Part shown: in pieces, positions 1 to 10,270 of the stretch
Layout of the letters: each line of letters opens with the position of its first letter
Numbering within the stretch: position 1 is the first letter of the stretch
Source: Roseinatronobacter ekhonensis
GTDB lineage: Bacteria; Pseudomonadota; Alphaproteobacteria; Rhodobacterales; Rhodobacteraceae
Length of the DNA stretch: 64,000 nucleotides
Assembly (NCBI RefSeq): GCF_900499075.1
Contig: NZ_UIHC01000002.1
Location: forward strand, 1-64,000
Reading direction: 5' to 3'
Notes under the pieces: generated by a model
What the model was told of the DNA's origin: nothing
Database searches by the model: none
The model's input: only the letters and a program-made list of their open reading frames with translations
Made by a program: the position numbers and the translations under genes

Positions 1-103
1 CGACAAGCCCAAACCCTTCAAATGGACCAAAACCGCCGAGGACATCCTCACCCGGGAACGCCGCGCTCTGAACGCGCTCGATGAAATTCGCGGAAACAGG
101 TAG
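1..103 (+). CDS. IS630-family transposase, C-terminal end (cut by window edge)
   Basis: Reading from base 2, the frame encodes about 33 residues beginning DKPKPFKWTKTAEDIL and ending at TAG 101-103. The KPFKWTK-A-IL pattern is characteristic of the extreme C-terminus of IS630-type DDE transposases. The rest of the gene lies left of the window, so completeness cannot be judged. It runs towards the 3' end of gyrA, whose stop lies about 30 bases further on. The identification rests on a short motif that is recognisable but not unique. Confidence 0.6.
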   Translation, partial: DKPKPFKWTKTAEDILTRERRALNALDEIRGNR

Positions 104-127
104 GAAGTGTCAGACTCAGAACACTAG
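104..127 (+). repeat. Probable right terminal repeat of the IS630-type element
   Basis: Directly after the transposase stop, the sequence aagtgtcagactcagaacac is followed by TA, the dinucleotide that IS630-family elements target. It carries agtgt and acact at its two ends. A similar sequence in opposite orientation lies at 3380-3403. Calling this the element end is inference from position and the TA, since the left end is outside the window. Confidence 0.4.
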
Positions 128-135
128 CTCGTTGA

Positions 136-2883
136 TCACACGTCCGTGCCGTCCTCTGGCGGCTCTGCAACCGCATCTTCGTCGCCGGTTTCGGCAATCC
201 GCGCGACAGAGACGACATGTTCACCCGCGCCGGTGTTGAACACCTTTACGCCGCCGCCCATGCGCCGCAAGAAGCGGATGCCATCCACAGGCACGCGGAT
301 AGACTGGCCCTTGGACGTGGCCAGCATGACCTGATCGGTTGCATCGACCGGGAAGAGCGCAACCAGAGCACCACCGCGCATGGCCTTGTCGGTTGCGCCC
401 ACACCTTGCCCACCGCGGGTGGTGATGCGGTAATCGTGGCTCGAGGTCAGCTTGCCCAAGCCGTTTTCCGTGATCGTCAGCAGCAAGTCCTCGGCTGCTG
501 ACATTTCGGCATAGCGTTCGGGCGAAAGCTGACCGGCCTCGACGGACTCGTCAGTGTCCTCCGCGTCATCCTCGGTTACGCCGGCAATCAGGCGGCGCTG
601 GCGGATGAAGGCTTCGCGCTCTTCCGGCGTCGTCTCGAAATGGCGGATCACAGCCATAGAGACGACACTGTCATCGGTCCCCAGCCGCACGCCGCGCACA
701 CCCGTCGAATCGCGGCCCTTGAAGACCCGCACATCCGTGCTGCGGAAGCGGATCGCACGCCCAGACGATGTGACCAGCATCACATCGTCATTCTCGTCAC
801 AAATGCGCGCGTTCACCATGGTCACGCCCTCGGGCAGTTTCATGGCGATCTTGCCGTTGCGCATGACATTGGTGAAATCGGACAGCGCATTGCGCCGCAC
901 ATCGCCCGCTGAGGTCGCAAAGACGATTTGCAGGTTTTCCCACTCTTCCTCTGGCCGTTCCACGGGCAGAATGGCGGCAATGCTGACGCCGCTCGCAATG
1001 GGCAGGATATTGACCATCGCCTTGCCGCGCGCGTTGCGACCGGCCAAGGGCAGGCGCCATGTTTTCAGCTTGTAGACCATGCCGTCGGTGGTGAAGAACA
1101 AAAGCTGCGTATGGGTGTTGGCCACGAACAGCGTTGTGACAACGTCATCATCCTTGGTGGACATGCCCGACAGCCCCTTGCCGCCCCGACGCTGGGCGCG
1201 GAAATCGGCCAGAGGCGTGCGCTTGATATAGCCGCCAGAGGTGATGGTCACGACCATATCTTCGCGCTCGATCAGGTCTTCGTCGTCCATATCGCCGGCC
1301 CAGTCGACGATTTCGGTGCGGCGCGGCACGGCGAATTGCTCGCGCACTTCGCTGAGTTCGGTCGAGATGATCTCCATCACGCGGGCGCGCGACCGCAGGA
1401 TATCAAGGTAGTCCTTGATCTTGGCGGCCAGCGATTCCAGCTCGTCCGTCACTTCCTTCACGCCCATCGCAGTCAGGCGTTGCAGACGCAGTTCAAGAAT
1501 GGCGCGGGCCTGCGCTTCCGACAGGTTATAGGTGCCGTCGTCATTCATCGTATGGCTTGGGTCGTCGATCAGCCGTATATATTGCGCGATGTCACCGGCG
1601 GGCCAGCGCCGCGTCATCAGCTTTTCGCGGGCCTCCGCCGGGTCGGCAGAGCCGCGGATGGTGGCGACCACCTCATCCACGTTCGACACCGCAACAGCCA
1701 GACCACACAGCAAATGGGACCGCTCGCGCGCCTTGTTCAGCTCGTAAGCGGTGCGGCGGGTGACAACTTCCTCGCGGAAGCTGACAAAGGCCGTCAGAAA
1801 ATCGCGCAGGGTGAGCTGCTCGGGGCGGCCCCCGTTCAGCGCCAGCATGTTGCAGCCAAAGCTGGTCTGCATGGGCGTGAAGCGGAACAACTGGTTGAGC
1901 ACGACATCGGGCGTCGCGTCGCGTTTCAACTCCACCACAACGCGCACGCCCACCCGGTCGGATTCGTCGGCAACCCCGGAAATCCCTTCGATCCGCTTGT
2001 CGCGCACGGCTTCGGCAATGCGTTCGACCATCGTGGATTTGTTCACCTGATAGGGGATCTCATCAATGATGATCGCGAAACGGTCCTTGCGGATTTCCTC
2101 TATGTGGGTCTTGGCGCGGATGATGACCGACCCGCGCCCTTCCAAGTAAGCCTTGCGCGCGCCGGAGCGACCGAGAATCAGCCCGCCCGTCGGGAAATCA
2201 GGGGCGGGGATATATTCGATCAGATCGGTGCTTGTCAGGTCGGGATTCTCGATCAGCGCCAGCGTTGCATCGACGACCTCGCCCAGATTATGCGGCGGAA
2301 TGTTCGTGGCCATGCCGACCGCGATCCCGCCCGCGCCATTGACCAGCATGTTGGGAAAGCGCGCGGGCAGCACGGTGGGTTCCTGATCGCGCCCGTCGTA
2401 ATTGTCCTGAAAATCGACTGTGTTCTTGTCAATATCGGCCAGAAGCGCGCCTGCGGATTTGTCCATCCGCACTTCTGTGTAGCGCATGGCGGCGGGGTTA
2501 TCGCCGTCCATGGACCCGAAATTGCCCTGCCCGTCCAGCAGCTTCAGCGACATCGAAAAGGGCTGCGCCATGCGCACCAGCGCGTCATAGATCGCGCTGT
2601 CGCCGTGCGGGTGGAACGTGCCCATCACATCACCCACCCCGCGCGCGGATTTGCGGTAGGGCTTGTCATGCGTGTTGCCCGCCTTGTGCAGCGCGTACAA
2701 AATACGCCGGTGCACAGGTTTTAAGCCGTCGCGCAAATCGGGGATCGCGCGGCTGACGATCACGCTCATCGCGTAGTCAAGATAACTGGCGCGCATTTCC
2801 TGCGCGATGGAAATGCTCGGACCGCTCGGACCCGATGGCGGCATTTCGTCAGTGTTTTCAGGGGTTTCGGGCGTGTCGCTCAC
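136..2883 (-). CDS. gyrA: DNA gyrase subunit A
   Basis: Catalytic subunit of gyrase (GyrA2GyrB2), which cuts and rejoins duplex DNA to introduce negative supercoils. The 915-residue protein begins at GTG (2883), preceded by an AAGAGGG ribosome site. The breakage domain contains the [20 protein letters not shown] signature and the active-site tyrosine Y135 in [10 protein letters not shown]. The C-terminal wrapping domain carries a GyrA-box, QRRGGKG, which separates it from ParC. The quinolone-determining region reads [12 protein letters not shown], with S96 and D100 (E. coli S83 and D87), so it looks wild type. An acidic insert ([11 protein letters not shown]) sits in the C-terminal domain. 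The gene stands alone, divergent from usg. Confidence 0.98.
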   Translation of the reverse strand: MSDTPETPENTDEMPPSGPSGPSISIAQEMRASYLDYAMSVIVSRAIPDLRDGLKPVHRRILYALHKAGNTHDKPYRKSARGVGDVMGTFHPHGDSAIYDALVRMAQPFSMSLKLLDGQGNFGSMDGDNPAAMRYTEVRMDKSAGALLADIDKNTVDFQDNYDGRDQEPTVLPARFPNMLVNGAGGIAVGMATNIPPHNLGEVVDATLALIENPDLTSTDLIEYIPAPDFPTGGLILGRSGARKAYLEGRGSVIIRAKTHIEEIRKDRFAIIIDEIPYQVNKSTMVERIAEAVRDKRIEGISGVADESDRVGVRVVVELKRDATPDVVLNQLFRFTPMQTSFGCNMLALNGGRPEQLTLRDFLTAFVSFREEVVTRRTAYELNKARERSHLLCGLAVAVSNVDEVVATIRGSADPAEAREKLMTRRWPAGDIAQYIRLIDDPSHTMNDDGTYNLSEAQARAILELRLQRLTAMGVKEVTDELESLAAKIKDYLDILRSRARVMEIISTELSEVREQFAVPRRTEIVDWAGDMDDEDLIEREDMVVTITSGGYIKRTPLADFRAQRRGGKGLSGMSTKDDDVVTTLFVANTHTQLLFFTTDGMVYKLKTWRLPLAGRNARGKAMVNILPIASGVSIAAILPVERPEEEWENLQIVFATSAGDVRRNALSDFTNVMRNGKIAMKLPEGVTMVNARICDENDDVMLVTSSGRAIRFRSTDVRVFKGRDSTGVRGVRLGTDDSVVSMAVIRHFETTPEEREAFIRQRRLIAGVTEDDAEDTDESVEAGQLSPERYAEMSAAEDLLLTITENGLGKLTSSHDYRITTRGGQGVGATDKAMRGGALVALFPVDATDQVMLATSKGQSIRVPVDGIRFLRRMGGGVKVFNTGAGEHVVSVARIAETGDEDAVAEPPEDGTDV

Positions 2884-3076
2884 TGGACCCTCTTGGGCTG
2901 TTGGGATGATCTACATCTGGTTGATGGCACAGTATCAGAAGCAGGATATGGGGTGCAATGGGCAGTGACCCGGCATTTTGGCAGCCACCGGGCATGGTGG
3001 CTAACAACATGTTTTCATTGAAAATTATATTTTTCGGGGCATGATTTTCGGATCAGGACTTGTGAAAGGGTTACAG

Positions 3077-3382
3077 ATGACCGCATCCCCCACCGAACTT
3101 ATGCTGAAAGGCTACGGGCTGACCACGGCGGAAATGATCTACCGCATGCCCGACCACACGCATGTGCTGAACACGTTTCTGTGGCAGGATTACGATCTGG
3201 CGCCGGACTATCCGCGCCTGTTCGAGTTTATCGAGTTCTGGCACGACCAGATCGACGGGCCGCTGCATTCGGTGCGGTTTTCGCACCGCAAGCGGATGTC
3301 GGCGGGGGAATGGCGGCATGTCGTGGGGGAGTTCGAGGTCGGCGGCCGCCATGCACGGGATATGCGATTGCGGTTGCAGTAG
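3077..3382 (+). CDS. usg: Usg family protein
   Basis: A small alphaproteobacterial protein of the Usg family, named for its position upstream of trpF in Caulobacter; its biochemical role is not established. The core KGYGLTTAEMIYRMPDH-TH-LNTFLWQDYDLAPDYPRL-FIEFWH-I-G-LHSVR matches the family throughout. I chose the ATG at 3077 (MTASPTEL, 101 residues) because AAAGGG lies 6 bases upstream and the family homology starts just after; an in-frame ATG at 3041 would add 12 residues. The gap to gyrA (2884-3076) holds a 7-bp hairpin, agccacc/ggtggct at 2983-3002, and an AT-rich stretch suited to a promoter. There is no trp gene nearby, so the Caulobacter linkage is not kept here. Confidence 0.85.
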   Translation: MTASPTELMLKGYGLTTAEMIYRMPDHTHVLNTFLWQDYDLAPDYPRLFEFIEFWHDQIDGPLHSVRFSHRKRMSAGEWRHVVGEFEVGGRHARDMRLRLQ

Positions 3383-3403
3383 TGTCTGACTGCACAACAC
3401 TTC
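3380..3403 (+). repeat. IS-end-like sequence overlapping the usg stop codon
   Basis: Starting with the TAG stop of usg, tagtgtctgactgcacaaca followed by cttc resembles the reverse complement of the IS end at 104-127 (both start TAGTGT, have CTGA-T inside and end ACACTTC). No transposase remnant follows, so this may be a solo end left by excision, or chance. Confidence 0.3.
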
Positions 3404-3542
3404 AGATACCAGGTTAGCCAAGCGCCAGTCGCGCGCCCCGCGCGACAACCCGCGACCGCCCGCCCCCCAGGCGGGCGCGGGTTCCCCTCACCCCCCTCGG
3501 TCGGTCGCGGATTGCCGCTTTCCACGGTCCAAACGCAAAGAA

Positions 3543-3569
3543 AAAACCCGGCCATCATGGCCGGGTTTT
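3543..3569 (-). terminator. Rho-independent terminator of nrdJ
   Basis: aacccggcca-tca-tggccgggtt forms a perfect 10-bp GC-rich stem flanked by A-runs on one side and T-runs on the other, so it can work in both directions. It lies 22 bases after the nrdJ stop on the minus strand and could also stop readthrough from usg on the plus strand. Confidence 0.85.
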
Positions 3570-3590
3570 CAAGTTTCCCTCAGAGGTCGC

Positions 3591-6500
3591 TTAGCTACAC
3601 CCGCTCGTCCCGCCGCAGGTATTGCACTTCATGCACGTCCCATTCCGAACAAGCGTGTAGTTGCCGCACTCGCCGCAAGGGTCGCCCTCGTAGCCCTGCA
3701 TCTTGGCCTTGGTCCGGGCGTTCATCGGCGCGACGGATACGCTTTCCACCGAACGCGTCTGGTAGGCCACGGCGGCAGAGCCGTCCGAAGCAAACCCCGT
3801 CGCCTGACCGCCTTGCAGCACTGTCAGTTCCTGCGGCAGGCGCTTGCGCAGGTAGCCTGTGGATGAGATCTGCCGCAGCACTTCCAACGAGCGAGAGGCC
3901 GCGTCATCGGCCGGTTCGGCCACGTTGCGCTGGCCTTCGGCCTCGCCCGCGCCCAGATCGTCGAACGCGGTTCCAGCGGGTTTGACATGCGCCAGATCGG
4001 TGCGGTCCAGATAGCTGACGGCCAGTTCGCGGAAGATGTAGTCCAGAATGGACGTCGCGTTCTTGATGCTGTCATTGCCCTGCACCATGCCCGCCGGTTC
4101 AAACCGGGTGAAGGTGAAGGCATCGACGAACTCTTCCAGCGGCACGCCGTATTGCAGGCCGACTGACACGGCGATGGCGAAATTGTTCATCATCGCGCGG
4201 AAGCCAGCGCCTTCCTTGTGCATGTCGATGAAGATCTCGCCCAGCTTGCCGTCGCCGTATTCGCCGGTGCGCAGGTAAACCTTGTGCCCGCCGACAACCG
4301 CTTTCTGGGTATAACCCTTGCGGCGCTCCGGCAGCTTTTCGCGGTTGGAGCGCACGACTTCCTTGATGATGACCTTCTCGACGATCTTCTCGGCCAGCAC
4401 GCGGGCTTTCTCGTGCTGGGTGCCCGACTCCATGATCTCTTCGGCGTCTTCATCATCCTCGATCAGCGCGGCAGCCAGAGGCTGCGACAGCTTGGACCCG
4501 TCGCGGTAAAGCGCATTGGCCTTGATGCCCAGCGACCATGACAACTCGTATGCCGCCAGCGTTTCCTCGATCGTGGCCGAGTTCGGCATGTTGATCGTCT
4601 TGGAAATCGCGCCAGAGATGAAGCTTTGCGCCGCCGCCATCATGTGAATGTGGCTGTCCACCGACAGATAGCGTTTGCCGGTCTTGCCGCAGGGGTTGGC
4701 GCAATCGAACACGCCGTAATGCTCGGTCTTCAGATGCGGGGCATTTTCCAGCGTCATCGTGCCGCAGACATGATCGTTGGCGGCCTCGACCTGCGCCTTG
4801 GTGAAGCCCAGATGGCGCAGCAGGTCAAAGCCGGGGTTGTTCAGTTCCGCCGCCGGAATGCCAAGGGTTTCGCGGCAGAATTCCTCGCCCAGCGTCCACT
4901 GGTTGAACACGAAGCGGATGTCAAAGGCAGAGGGCAGCGCCGCTTCCACTTTCTTGATCTCTTCGGGGCCGAACCCGTGCCCGATCAGGCTGGTGTGGTT
5001 GATGCCGGGCGCCTGACCCAGGCTGCCGTGGCCGACCGCATGCGCTATGATCTCGCCAATCTGCGCTTCACCGTAACCGAGCTTGCGCAATGCTGCTGGC
5101 ACGGACTGGTTGATGATCTTGAAATAGCCGCCACCGGCCAGTTTCTTGAACTTCACCAGTGCGAAGTCAGGCTCGATCCCGGTGGTGTCGCAATCCATGA
5201 CCAGACCGATCGTGCCTGTGGGGGCAATCACGGTGGCTTGGGCGTTGCGGTAGCCGTGCGCTTCGCCAAGGCTCAGCGCCTCGTCCCAAGCCGCGCGGGC
5301 CAGATCGACCAAGCGCGTGTCGGGGCAACCGGCGGCATCCAGCGCGACGGGGGCGACGTTCACGCCTTCGTAGTCGCTATCGCCATAGGCCGCGCGGCGG
5401 TGATTGCGCATCACCCGCAGCATGTGGTCGGCGTTTTTCTTGTAGCCGGGGAAGGCGCCCAGTTCGGACGCCATTTCGGCGCTTGTCGCGTAGCTGACGC
5501 CGGTCATGATCGCAGTCAGGGCACCGGCCAGCGCACGGCCCTCAACGCTGTCATAGCCATAGCCCATATTCATCAGCAGACCGCCGATATTGGCATAGCC
5601 CAAGCCCAAGGTGCGGAACTCATAGGACCGCTGCGCGATTTCCTTCGACGGGAACTGCGCCATCATCACGCTGATTTCGAGCGTGATTGTCCATAGCCGC
5701 GAGGCGTGCATATAGGCTTCGGCATCGAACCGGGTGCCGTCGTAGAACTTCAGCAGGTTCATCGACGCAAGGTTGCAGGCCGTGTCATCGAGGAACATAT
5801 ATTCGCTGCATGGGTTCGACCCCCGGATCGCACCATCGGCGGGGCAGGTGTGCCACGCGTTGACGGTATCATGAAACTGGATGCCGGGGTCCGCACAGGC
5901 CCAAGCCGCATGGCCAACCTGATCCCACAATTCGCGGGCGCGCACGGTTTTGGCAACCTTGCCATCGGTGCGGCGCAGAAGCTCCCAATCCGCATCGTCC
6001 TTGACCGCTTGCAAGAAGGCATCGGTCACGCGGACAGAGTTGTTCGAATTCTGGCCCGATACGCTGGTGTAGGCTTCCGAATCCCAGTCGGTGTCATAGG
6101 TCGGGAATTCGATGCTGTCATAGCCTTGCCGCGCGTATTGCAACACGCGTGCGGTATAGGTTTCCGGGATCATGGCCTTCTTCGCGGCTTTGATCGCGGC
6201 TTTCAGGCTGGGGTTTTTTGCCGGGTCGACGGCATCCTCCGTGCTGCCATCCCAAGCCCGGATCGCGCCGAAAATATCGTTCAGGCGCGCTTCGTGCAGT
6301 TTGGAGCCGGCAACAAGCGAGGCGACCTTTTGTTCTTCAATCACCTTCCAGTTGATGAATTCCTCTACATCGGGATGGTCCATGTCACAAATGACCATCT
6401 TGGCCGCGCGGCGCGTGGTCCCGCCCGACTTGATCGCGCCAGCGGCCCGATCACCAATCTTCAAGAAACCCATCAACCCAGAGGATTTACCGCCGCCCGA

Positions 6501-7235
6501 CAGTTTCTCACCTTCACCACGCAGTGAGCTGAAATTGGTCCCGGTGCCGGAACCATATTTGAACAGGCGCGCTTCGCGCACCCAAAGATCCATGATGCCG
6601 CCGTCATTGACCAGATCATCCGACACGGACTGGATGAAGCACGCATGCGGCTGCGGGTGCTCGTAGCTGGATTTCGATTTCACCAGCTTGTGGGTGAACG
6701 GGTCGACATAGAAGTGACCTTGGCTTGGGCCGTCGATGCCATAGGCCCAATGCAGGCCGGTGTTAAACCACTGGGGGCTGTTCGGGGCGGCCATCTGTGC
6801 GGCCAGCATGAAGCGCATCTCGTCGAAATAGGCGCGGGCATCTTCCTCGGTGGCGAAATACTGGCCCTTCCAGCCCCAATAGCACCATGCGCCGGCCAGA
6901 CGGTCGAACACCTGCTTGGCACTCGATTCGCCAATGTAGCGCTCATCTTCCGGCAGCTCTTTCAGTGCGTCCAGATCGGCGGTCGAGCGCCACAGGAATT
7001 CTGGCACACCATCTTCGGCCACGGGTTTCAGACGGGCGGGCACCCCGGCCTTGCGGAAATATTTCTGGGCGATCACGTCGCTTGCGACCTGGCTCCAGCT
7101 TTTGGGCACTTCGACCGCGTCATTGCGGAACACAACTGTGCCATCCGGGTTGCGGATTTCGGAAACCGTGGTCGTGAACTCCAGCGCCGCGTATGCGTCT
7201 GCCGTTGCCGTGGTGAAATGCCGTTCGATTTTCAT
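3591..7235 (-). CDS. nrdJ: Adenosylcobalamin-dependent (class II) ribonucleotide reductase
   Basis: Reduces ribonucleotides to deoxyribonucleotides with a B12-generated thiyl radical, so it works with or without oxygen and needs no second radical subunit. From the ATG at 7235 (MKIERHFTT; 1214 residues) the active-site motif NPCSE gives N474, C476 (thiyl) and E478. C199 (PHACFIQS) and C487 (DTACNLAS) are the likely redox pair. The [12 protein letters not shown] motif is also typical of the long alphaproteobacterial form. The C-terminus is a cysteine-rich ribbon ([15 protein letters not shown]), thought to relay electrons. An upstream in-frame start at 7307 would add 24 unconserved residues and was not used. 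I see no cobalamin riboswitch in the leader; a possible NrdR box is listed separately. Confidence 0.97.
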   Translation of the reverse strand: MKIERHFTTATADAYAALEFTTTVSEIRNPDGTVVFRNDAVEVPKSWSQVASDVIAQKYFRKAGVPARLKPVAEDGVPEFLWRSTADLDALKELPEDERYIGESSAKQVFDRLAGAWCYWGWKGQYFATEEDARAYFDEMRFMLAAQMAAPNSPQWFNTGLHWAYGIDGPSQGHFYVDPFTHKLVKSKSSYEHPQPHACFIQSVSDDLVNDGGIMDLWVREARLFKYGSGTGTNFSSLRGEGEKLSGGGKSSGLMGFLKIGDRAAGAIKSGGTTRRAAKMVICDMDHPDVEEFINWKVIEEQKVASLVAGSKLHEARLNDIFGAIRAWDGSTEDAVDPAKNPSLKAAIKAAKKAMIPETYTARVLQYARQGYDSIEFPTYDTDWDSEAYTSVSGQNSNNSVRVTDAFLQAVKDDADWELLRRTDGKVAKTVRARELWDQVGHAAWACADPGIQFHDTVNAWHTCPADGAIRGSNPCSEYMFLDDTACNLASMNLLKFYDGTRFDAEAYMHASRLWTITLEISVMMAQFPSKEIAQRSYEFRTLGLGYANIGGLLMNMGYGYDSVEGRALAGALTAIMTGVSYATSAEMASELGAFPGYKKNADHMLRVMRNHRRAAYGDSDYEGVNVAPVALDAAGCPDTRLVDLARAAWDEALSLGEAHGYRNAQATVIAPTGTIGLVMDCDTTGIEPDFALVKFKKLAGGGYFKIINQSVPAALRKLGYGEAQIGEIIAHAVGHGSLGQAPGINHTSLIGHGFGPEEIKKVEAALPSAFDIRFVFNQWTLGEEFCRETLGIPAAELNNPGFDLLRHLGFTKAQVEAANDHVCGTMTLENAPHLKTEHYGVFDCANPCGKTGKRYLSVDSHIHMMAAAQSFISGAISKTINMPNSATIEETLAAYELSWSLGIKANALYRDGSKLSQPLAAALIEDDEDAEEIMESGTQHEKARVLAEKIVEKVIIKEVVRSNREKLPERRKGYTQKAVVGGHKVYLRTGEYGDGKLGEIFIDMHKEGAGFRAMMNNFAIAVSVGLQYGVPLEEFVDAFTFTRFEPAGMVQGNDSIKNATSILDYIFRELAVSYLDRTDLAHVKPAGTAFDDLGAGEAEGQRNVAEPADDAASRSLEVLRQISSTGYLRKRLPQELTVLQGGQATGFASDGSAAVAYQTRSVESVSVAPMNARTKAKMQGYEGDPCGECGNYTLVRNGTCMKCNTCGGTSGCS

Positions 7236-7689
7236 GTGCCTGTCGCCCCTGACTGCATTAAAACTTGCGCCACTTCGGCGCGGTCGTGTGTCGGCCGGAC
7301 AAGACACGCATCATCGGCTGCTGAACGCAGGCGACCGATGTTTTCACACCGGACGTTTTCCAAGATGATGCTTCTCCTGTCCCACTGCCCACATGCGCTT
7401 CGTGTCGCTTACTAGATGTAGTGGGCATTGTGCTGACTGGCACAAACTGACGTATTTTTACCCTATGCGTCAACGGAAAAATTACGTTTCTGTGAGTGTA
7501 TTTTCGCTTGACTGCCACAAGCCTATACAGGGCTTTGGAAAGACTCGGAAAATCGTTGCGGCGGGCTGTGGCAGCTTGGCCACCATCACCAGCCGGCGCG
7601 GTTAGGTCAACGTGGCTGCGCAATATCTGGGCATGGCATGCCGCCGTGCTACACTCTGTAGCAGAGATAGACCAAAAATGCACCGGCCC
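7236..7689. other. Divergent intergenic region between nrdJ and the ligase-associated exonuclease
   Basis: About 450 bases with no convincing gene. It is noticeably AT-richer around 7430-7530. Visible elements are an NrdR-like box (7409-7424), an imperfect 8-bp inverted repeat tgacgtat/atgcgtca at 7448-7472, and a perfect dyad TGCTAC-ACTCT-GTAGCA at 7647-7663 just before the exonuclease gene. Promoters for both flanking transcripts must lie here, but no hexamer pair is clear enough to name. Confidence 0.5.
7409..7424. promoter_or_regulatory. NrdR-like box upstream of nrdJ
   Basis: TTACTAGATGTAGTGG agrees with about 11 of the 16 positions of the NrdR consensus aCaCwAtATwTwGtgt, including ACTA and TAGTG on the two sides. 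NrdR represses ribonucleotide reductase genes when (d)ATP is high. A weaker match, cacatgcgcttcgtgt, lies at 7390-7405, but its spacing is not the usual paired arrangement. Distance to the nrdJ start is about 175 bases. Confidence 0.3.
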
Positions 7690-8691
7690 ATGACCGCGAC
7701 ACCGCTGATCACCCGCCCAGAAGGGCTGTATTGCCCCGCAGGAGATTTCTACATCGACCCGATGCGCCCTGTCGCGCGGGCGCTGATCACTCATGGCCAC
7801 GCTGATCACGCCCGCGCAGGTCACGGCGCGGTGCTGGCCACGGCGCAAACGCTCGACATCATGGCGCTGCGCTATGGCGAGGGTTTTGCGGGGGCGCGGC
7901 AGGTGGCCGAAGGTCCGCTGCGAATCGGTGACGTGACGGTAGGCTTCCATCCGGCCGGGCATGTTCTGGGGTCCGCCCAGATCAAGGTCGCGGGTGCTGG
8001 ACCAAGTGTGGTTGTCACGGGCGATTACGCCCGCACCACGAACCCGGCCTGTGCCCCGTGGGAGCCGGTCGCCTGCGACATCTTCGTGACCGAGGCCACA
8101 TTTGCCCTGCCGGTCTTTCGCCACCCCGACCCGGCGCAGGAAATCGGCAAGCTGCTGGCGTCGGTCGCGGCCTTCCCCGAGCGTGCGCATCTGGTCGGGG
8201 CCTATGCGCTGGGCAAGGCGCAGCGGGTCATCATGCTGCTGCGGCAGGCAGGCTACGATGCGCCGATCTACATTCACGGCGCGTTGCAAAAACTGTGCGA
8301 CTACCACCTGTCCCAAGGGGTGGCCTTGGGCGATCTGCGCCCCGCCACCGTCGCGCGTGGCAAGAAGGGCGATTTCGCGGGCGCGATCGTTATCGCGCCG
8401 CCCTCGGCCTTTGCCGCAACATGGGCGCAGCGGTTCCCCGATCCGGTCATCTGTTTCGCATCTGGCTGGATGATGGTGCGTGCCCGCGCCCGGCAGCGCG
8501 GCGTGGAATTGCCGCTGGTCATCTCTGACCATGTGGACTGGCCGGAACTGACCACCACCATCACCGAGTTGAACCCGGATGAGACATGGGTCACCCATGG
8601 CCGCGAGGATGCGATCCTGCGCTGGTGCGCGCTGCAAGGTCTGGCGGCAAAGCCCTTGCGGCTGATCGGCTTTGAGGATGAACCGGAATGA
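7690..8691 (+). CDS. Ligase-associated DNA exonuclease (MBL fold, beta-CASP type)
   Basis: A metallo-beta-lactamase-fold nuclease of the ligase-associated exonuclease family (TIGR04122), related to the SNM1/Artemis and CPSF73 nucleases and presumed to trim DNA ends before ligation. The metal-binding HxHxDH motif is H35-G-H37-A-D39-H40 (ALITHGHADHARAGH). A second conserved stretch, VTGDYARTTNPACAPWEP, supplies the later metal Asp. About 333 residues from ATG 7690 (MTATPLITRPEGLYCPAGDF); an ATG four codons upstream (7678) is equally possible, as neither has a strong ribosome site. The stop overlaps the ligase start (ATGA at 8688-8691), so the two are translationally coupled. Confidence 0.9.
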   Translation: MTATPLITRPEGLYCPAGDFYIDPMRPVARALITHGHADHARAGHGAVLATAQTLDIMALRYGEGFAGARQVAEGPLRIGDVTVGFHPAGHVLGSAQIKVAGAGPSVVVTGDYARTTNPACAPWEPVACDIFVTEATFALPVFRHPDPAQEIGKLLASVAAFPERAHLVGAYALGKAQRVIMLLRQAGYDAPIYIHGALQKLCDYHLSQGVALGDLRPATVARGKKGDFAGAIVIAPPSAFAATWAQRFPDPVICFASGWMMVRARARQRGVELPLVISDHVDWPELTTTITELNPDETWVTHGREDAILRWCALQGLAAKPLRLIGFEDEPE

Positions 8692-10253
8692 TCGGCGCGT
8701 TTGCGGACCTTCTGGAGCGGCTGGCCTTCACCCCGCAACGCTTGCGCAAGCTGGACCATTTGAAGCGCCATTTCGCCACTCAGCCCGACCCCGAACGCGG
8801 GCTGGCGCTGGCCGCGCTGACCGGCGATCTGGGGCTGCGGGCGGTCACGCCGTCCTTGCTGCGCGGGCTGGCGAGCGACCGGTTGGACCCAGAGCTCTTC
8901 GCCATCAGCTATGATTTCGTCGGCGATCTGGCCGAAACCATCGCGCTGGCCTGGCCCGATGCGGTGCCGGCGCAGGAGGTTGCCTTGTCCGACCTGGTCG
9001 CCGAATTGCGCGACACGCCCAAGGTGCGGCTGCCCGAGTTGATCGCTTCGCGACTGGACGCGCTTGGCCCGTCGCAGCGGTATGCCTATCTGAAACTGGC
9101 CACAGGCGGCTTGCGCGTCGGCGTCTCGGCCCGACTGGCGCGGCAGGCGGTGGCGGATTTCGGCGGTCTGGACCTGGCTGAGGTCGAGGAACTCTGGCAC
9201 GGGTTGGAGCAGCCCTATACCGCGCTGTTCGCATGGGCCGAGGGCGGCGCGAAACCCGTCTCGGCGGCGCGCGCGCCGTTCCGTCCTGTGATGCTGTCGA
9301 CGGCGATTGATCTGGAGGGGGTGCAGACGCTCGACCCTGCCGATTTCGCCGCCGAATGGAAATGGGACGGCATTCGCGTGCAAGCGGTGTCGGACCAAGG
9401 CACAAGACGGCTGTATTCGCGCACGGGCGATGACATCTCTGGCGCGTTCCCGGACCTGCTGGCCGCGCTGGAGTTTGACGGTGTCATCGACGGCGAATTG
9501 CTGGTGCGGCGGGGGGATGCGGTGGCACCCTTCAACGAATTGCAAACGCGCCTTGGCCGCAAATCCCCCAGCGCCAAGATGCAGGCCAGCCATCCGGCGA
9601 CGCTGCGGGCCTATGATCTGCTGCTGTGGGGTGGGCATGATCTGCGTGGGGAAGGCTTTGCCGCCCGCCGCGCGGCGCTGGAGCGGGCGGTGGCCGGGCT
9701 GGACCCAATGCGCGTTGACCTGTCGCCGTTATTGCGTTTCGCCACATGGGACGACTTGGCCGCCCTGCGCGCCGACCCACCCGAGGCCGTGATCGAAGGG
9801 GTGATGCTCAAGCACCGCGCCAGCCCTTATCTGGGCGGGCGGATCAAAGGCCATTGGTTCAAGTGGAAGCGCGACCCGATGCGGGTGGATGCGGTCCTGC
9901 TTTATGCTCAGCGTGGGCATGGCAAACGCTCGGGCTACTATTCCGATTTCACCTTCGGTGTCTGGGACCGGGACGCGCTGGTGCCGGTGGGCAAAGCCTA
10001 TTTCGGCTTTACCGATGCCGAGTTGAAAGAACTGGACCGTTTTGTACGAAGCAACACGGTCGAGCGGTTCGGCCCGGTGCGCGCGGTCGCCCCCAAGATG
10101 GTGGTGGAAGTCGCATTCGAGGGTTTGAACCGCTCGCCCCGGCACAAATCGGGGGTCGCCATGCGGTTCCCGCGGATTGCCCGTATCCGGAATGACAAAA
10201 CCGCAGCCGAGGCCGATACGCTGGAGACGTTGCGCAAGCTGTTACCAGATTGA
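8688..10253 (+). CDS. ATP-dependent DNA ligase (repair-associated)
   Basis: Seals nicks in duplex DNA using ATP; distinct from the essential NAD-dependent LigA. The protein has 521 residues. An N-terminal DNA-binding domain (about 1-200) is followed by the adenylation domain with motif I EWKWDGIR, in which K225 would be AMP-modified, then by DGELLVR (motif III) and by HWFKWKRDP in the motif V region. A C-terminal OB domain ends near FPRIARIRNDKTAAEAD. It lacks the polymerase and phosphoesterase domains of LigD, and no ku gene is in the window, so this is the stand-alone form paired with the exonuclease, helicase and PdeM, not classical non-homologous end joining. Confidence 0.93.
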   Translation: MIGAFADLLERLAFTPQRLRKLDHLKRHFATQPDPERGLALAALTGDLGLRAVTPSLLRGLASDRLDPELFAISYDFVGDLAETIALAWPDAVPAQEVALSDLVAELRDTPKVRLPELIASRLDALGPSQRYAYLKLATGGLRVGVSARLARQAVADFGGLDLAEVEELWHGLEQPYTALFAWAEGGAKPVSAARAPFRPVMLSTAIDLEGVQTLDPADFAAEWKWDGIRVQAVSDQGTRRLYSRTGDDISGAFPDLLAALEFDGVIDGELLVRRGDAVAPFNELQTRLGRKSPSAKMQASHPATLRAYDLLLWGGHDLRGEGFAARRAALERAVAGLDPMRVDLSPLLRFATWDDLAALRADPPEAVIEGVMLKHRASPYLGGRIKGHWFKWKRDPMRVDAVLLYAQRGHGKRSGYYSDFTFGVWDRDALVPVGKAYFGFTDAELKELDRFVRSNTVERFGPVRAVAPKMVVEVAFEGLNRSPRHKSGVAMRFPRIARIRNDKTAAEADTLETLRKLLPD

Positions 10254-10270
10254 GGGGCTGCGCCCCAAGG

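Noticed and set aside
928-2724. 598-codon open frame opposite gyrA
   Set aside because: Antisense to an intact, conserved gene; high-GC DNA often leaves the complementary frame open. His- and Gln-rich composition and no ribosome site or recognisable domain.
136-2883. Topoisomerase IV subunit ParC instead of GyrA
   Set aside because: QRRGGKG (GyrA-box) and the RYTEVRM context point to GyrA.
7236-7440. Cobalamin riboswitch before nrdJ
   Set aside because: I looked for the AGCCAGGAGACC and B12-box motifs in the right order on the minus strand and did not find them. A covariance search would settle it.
7258-8637. 459-codon minus-strand frame across the exonuclease gene
   Set aside because: Antisense to a gene with intact HxHxDH motif; repetitive Arg/Gln/His composition and no known domain.
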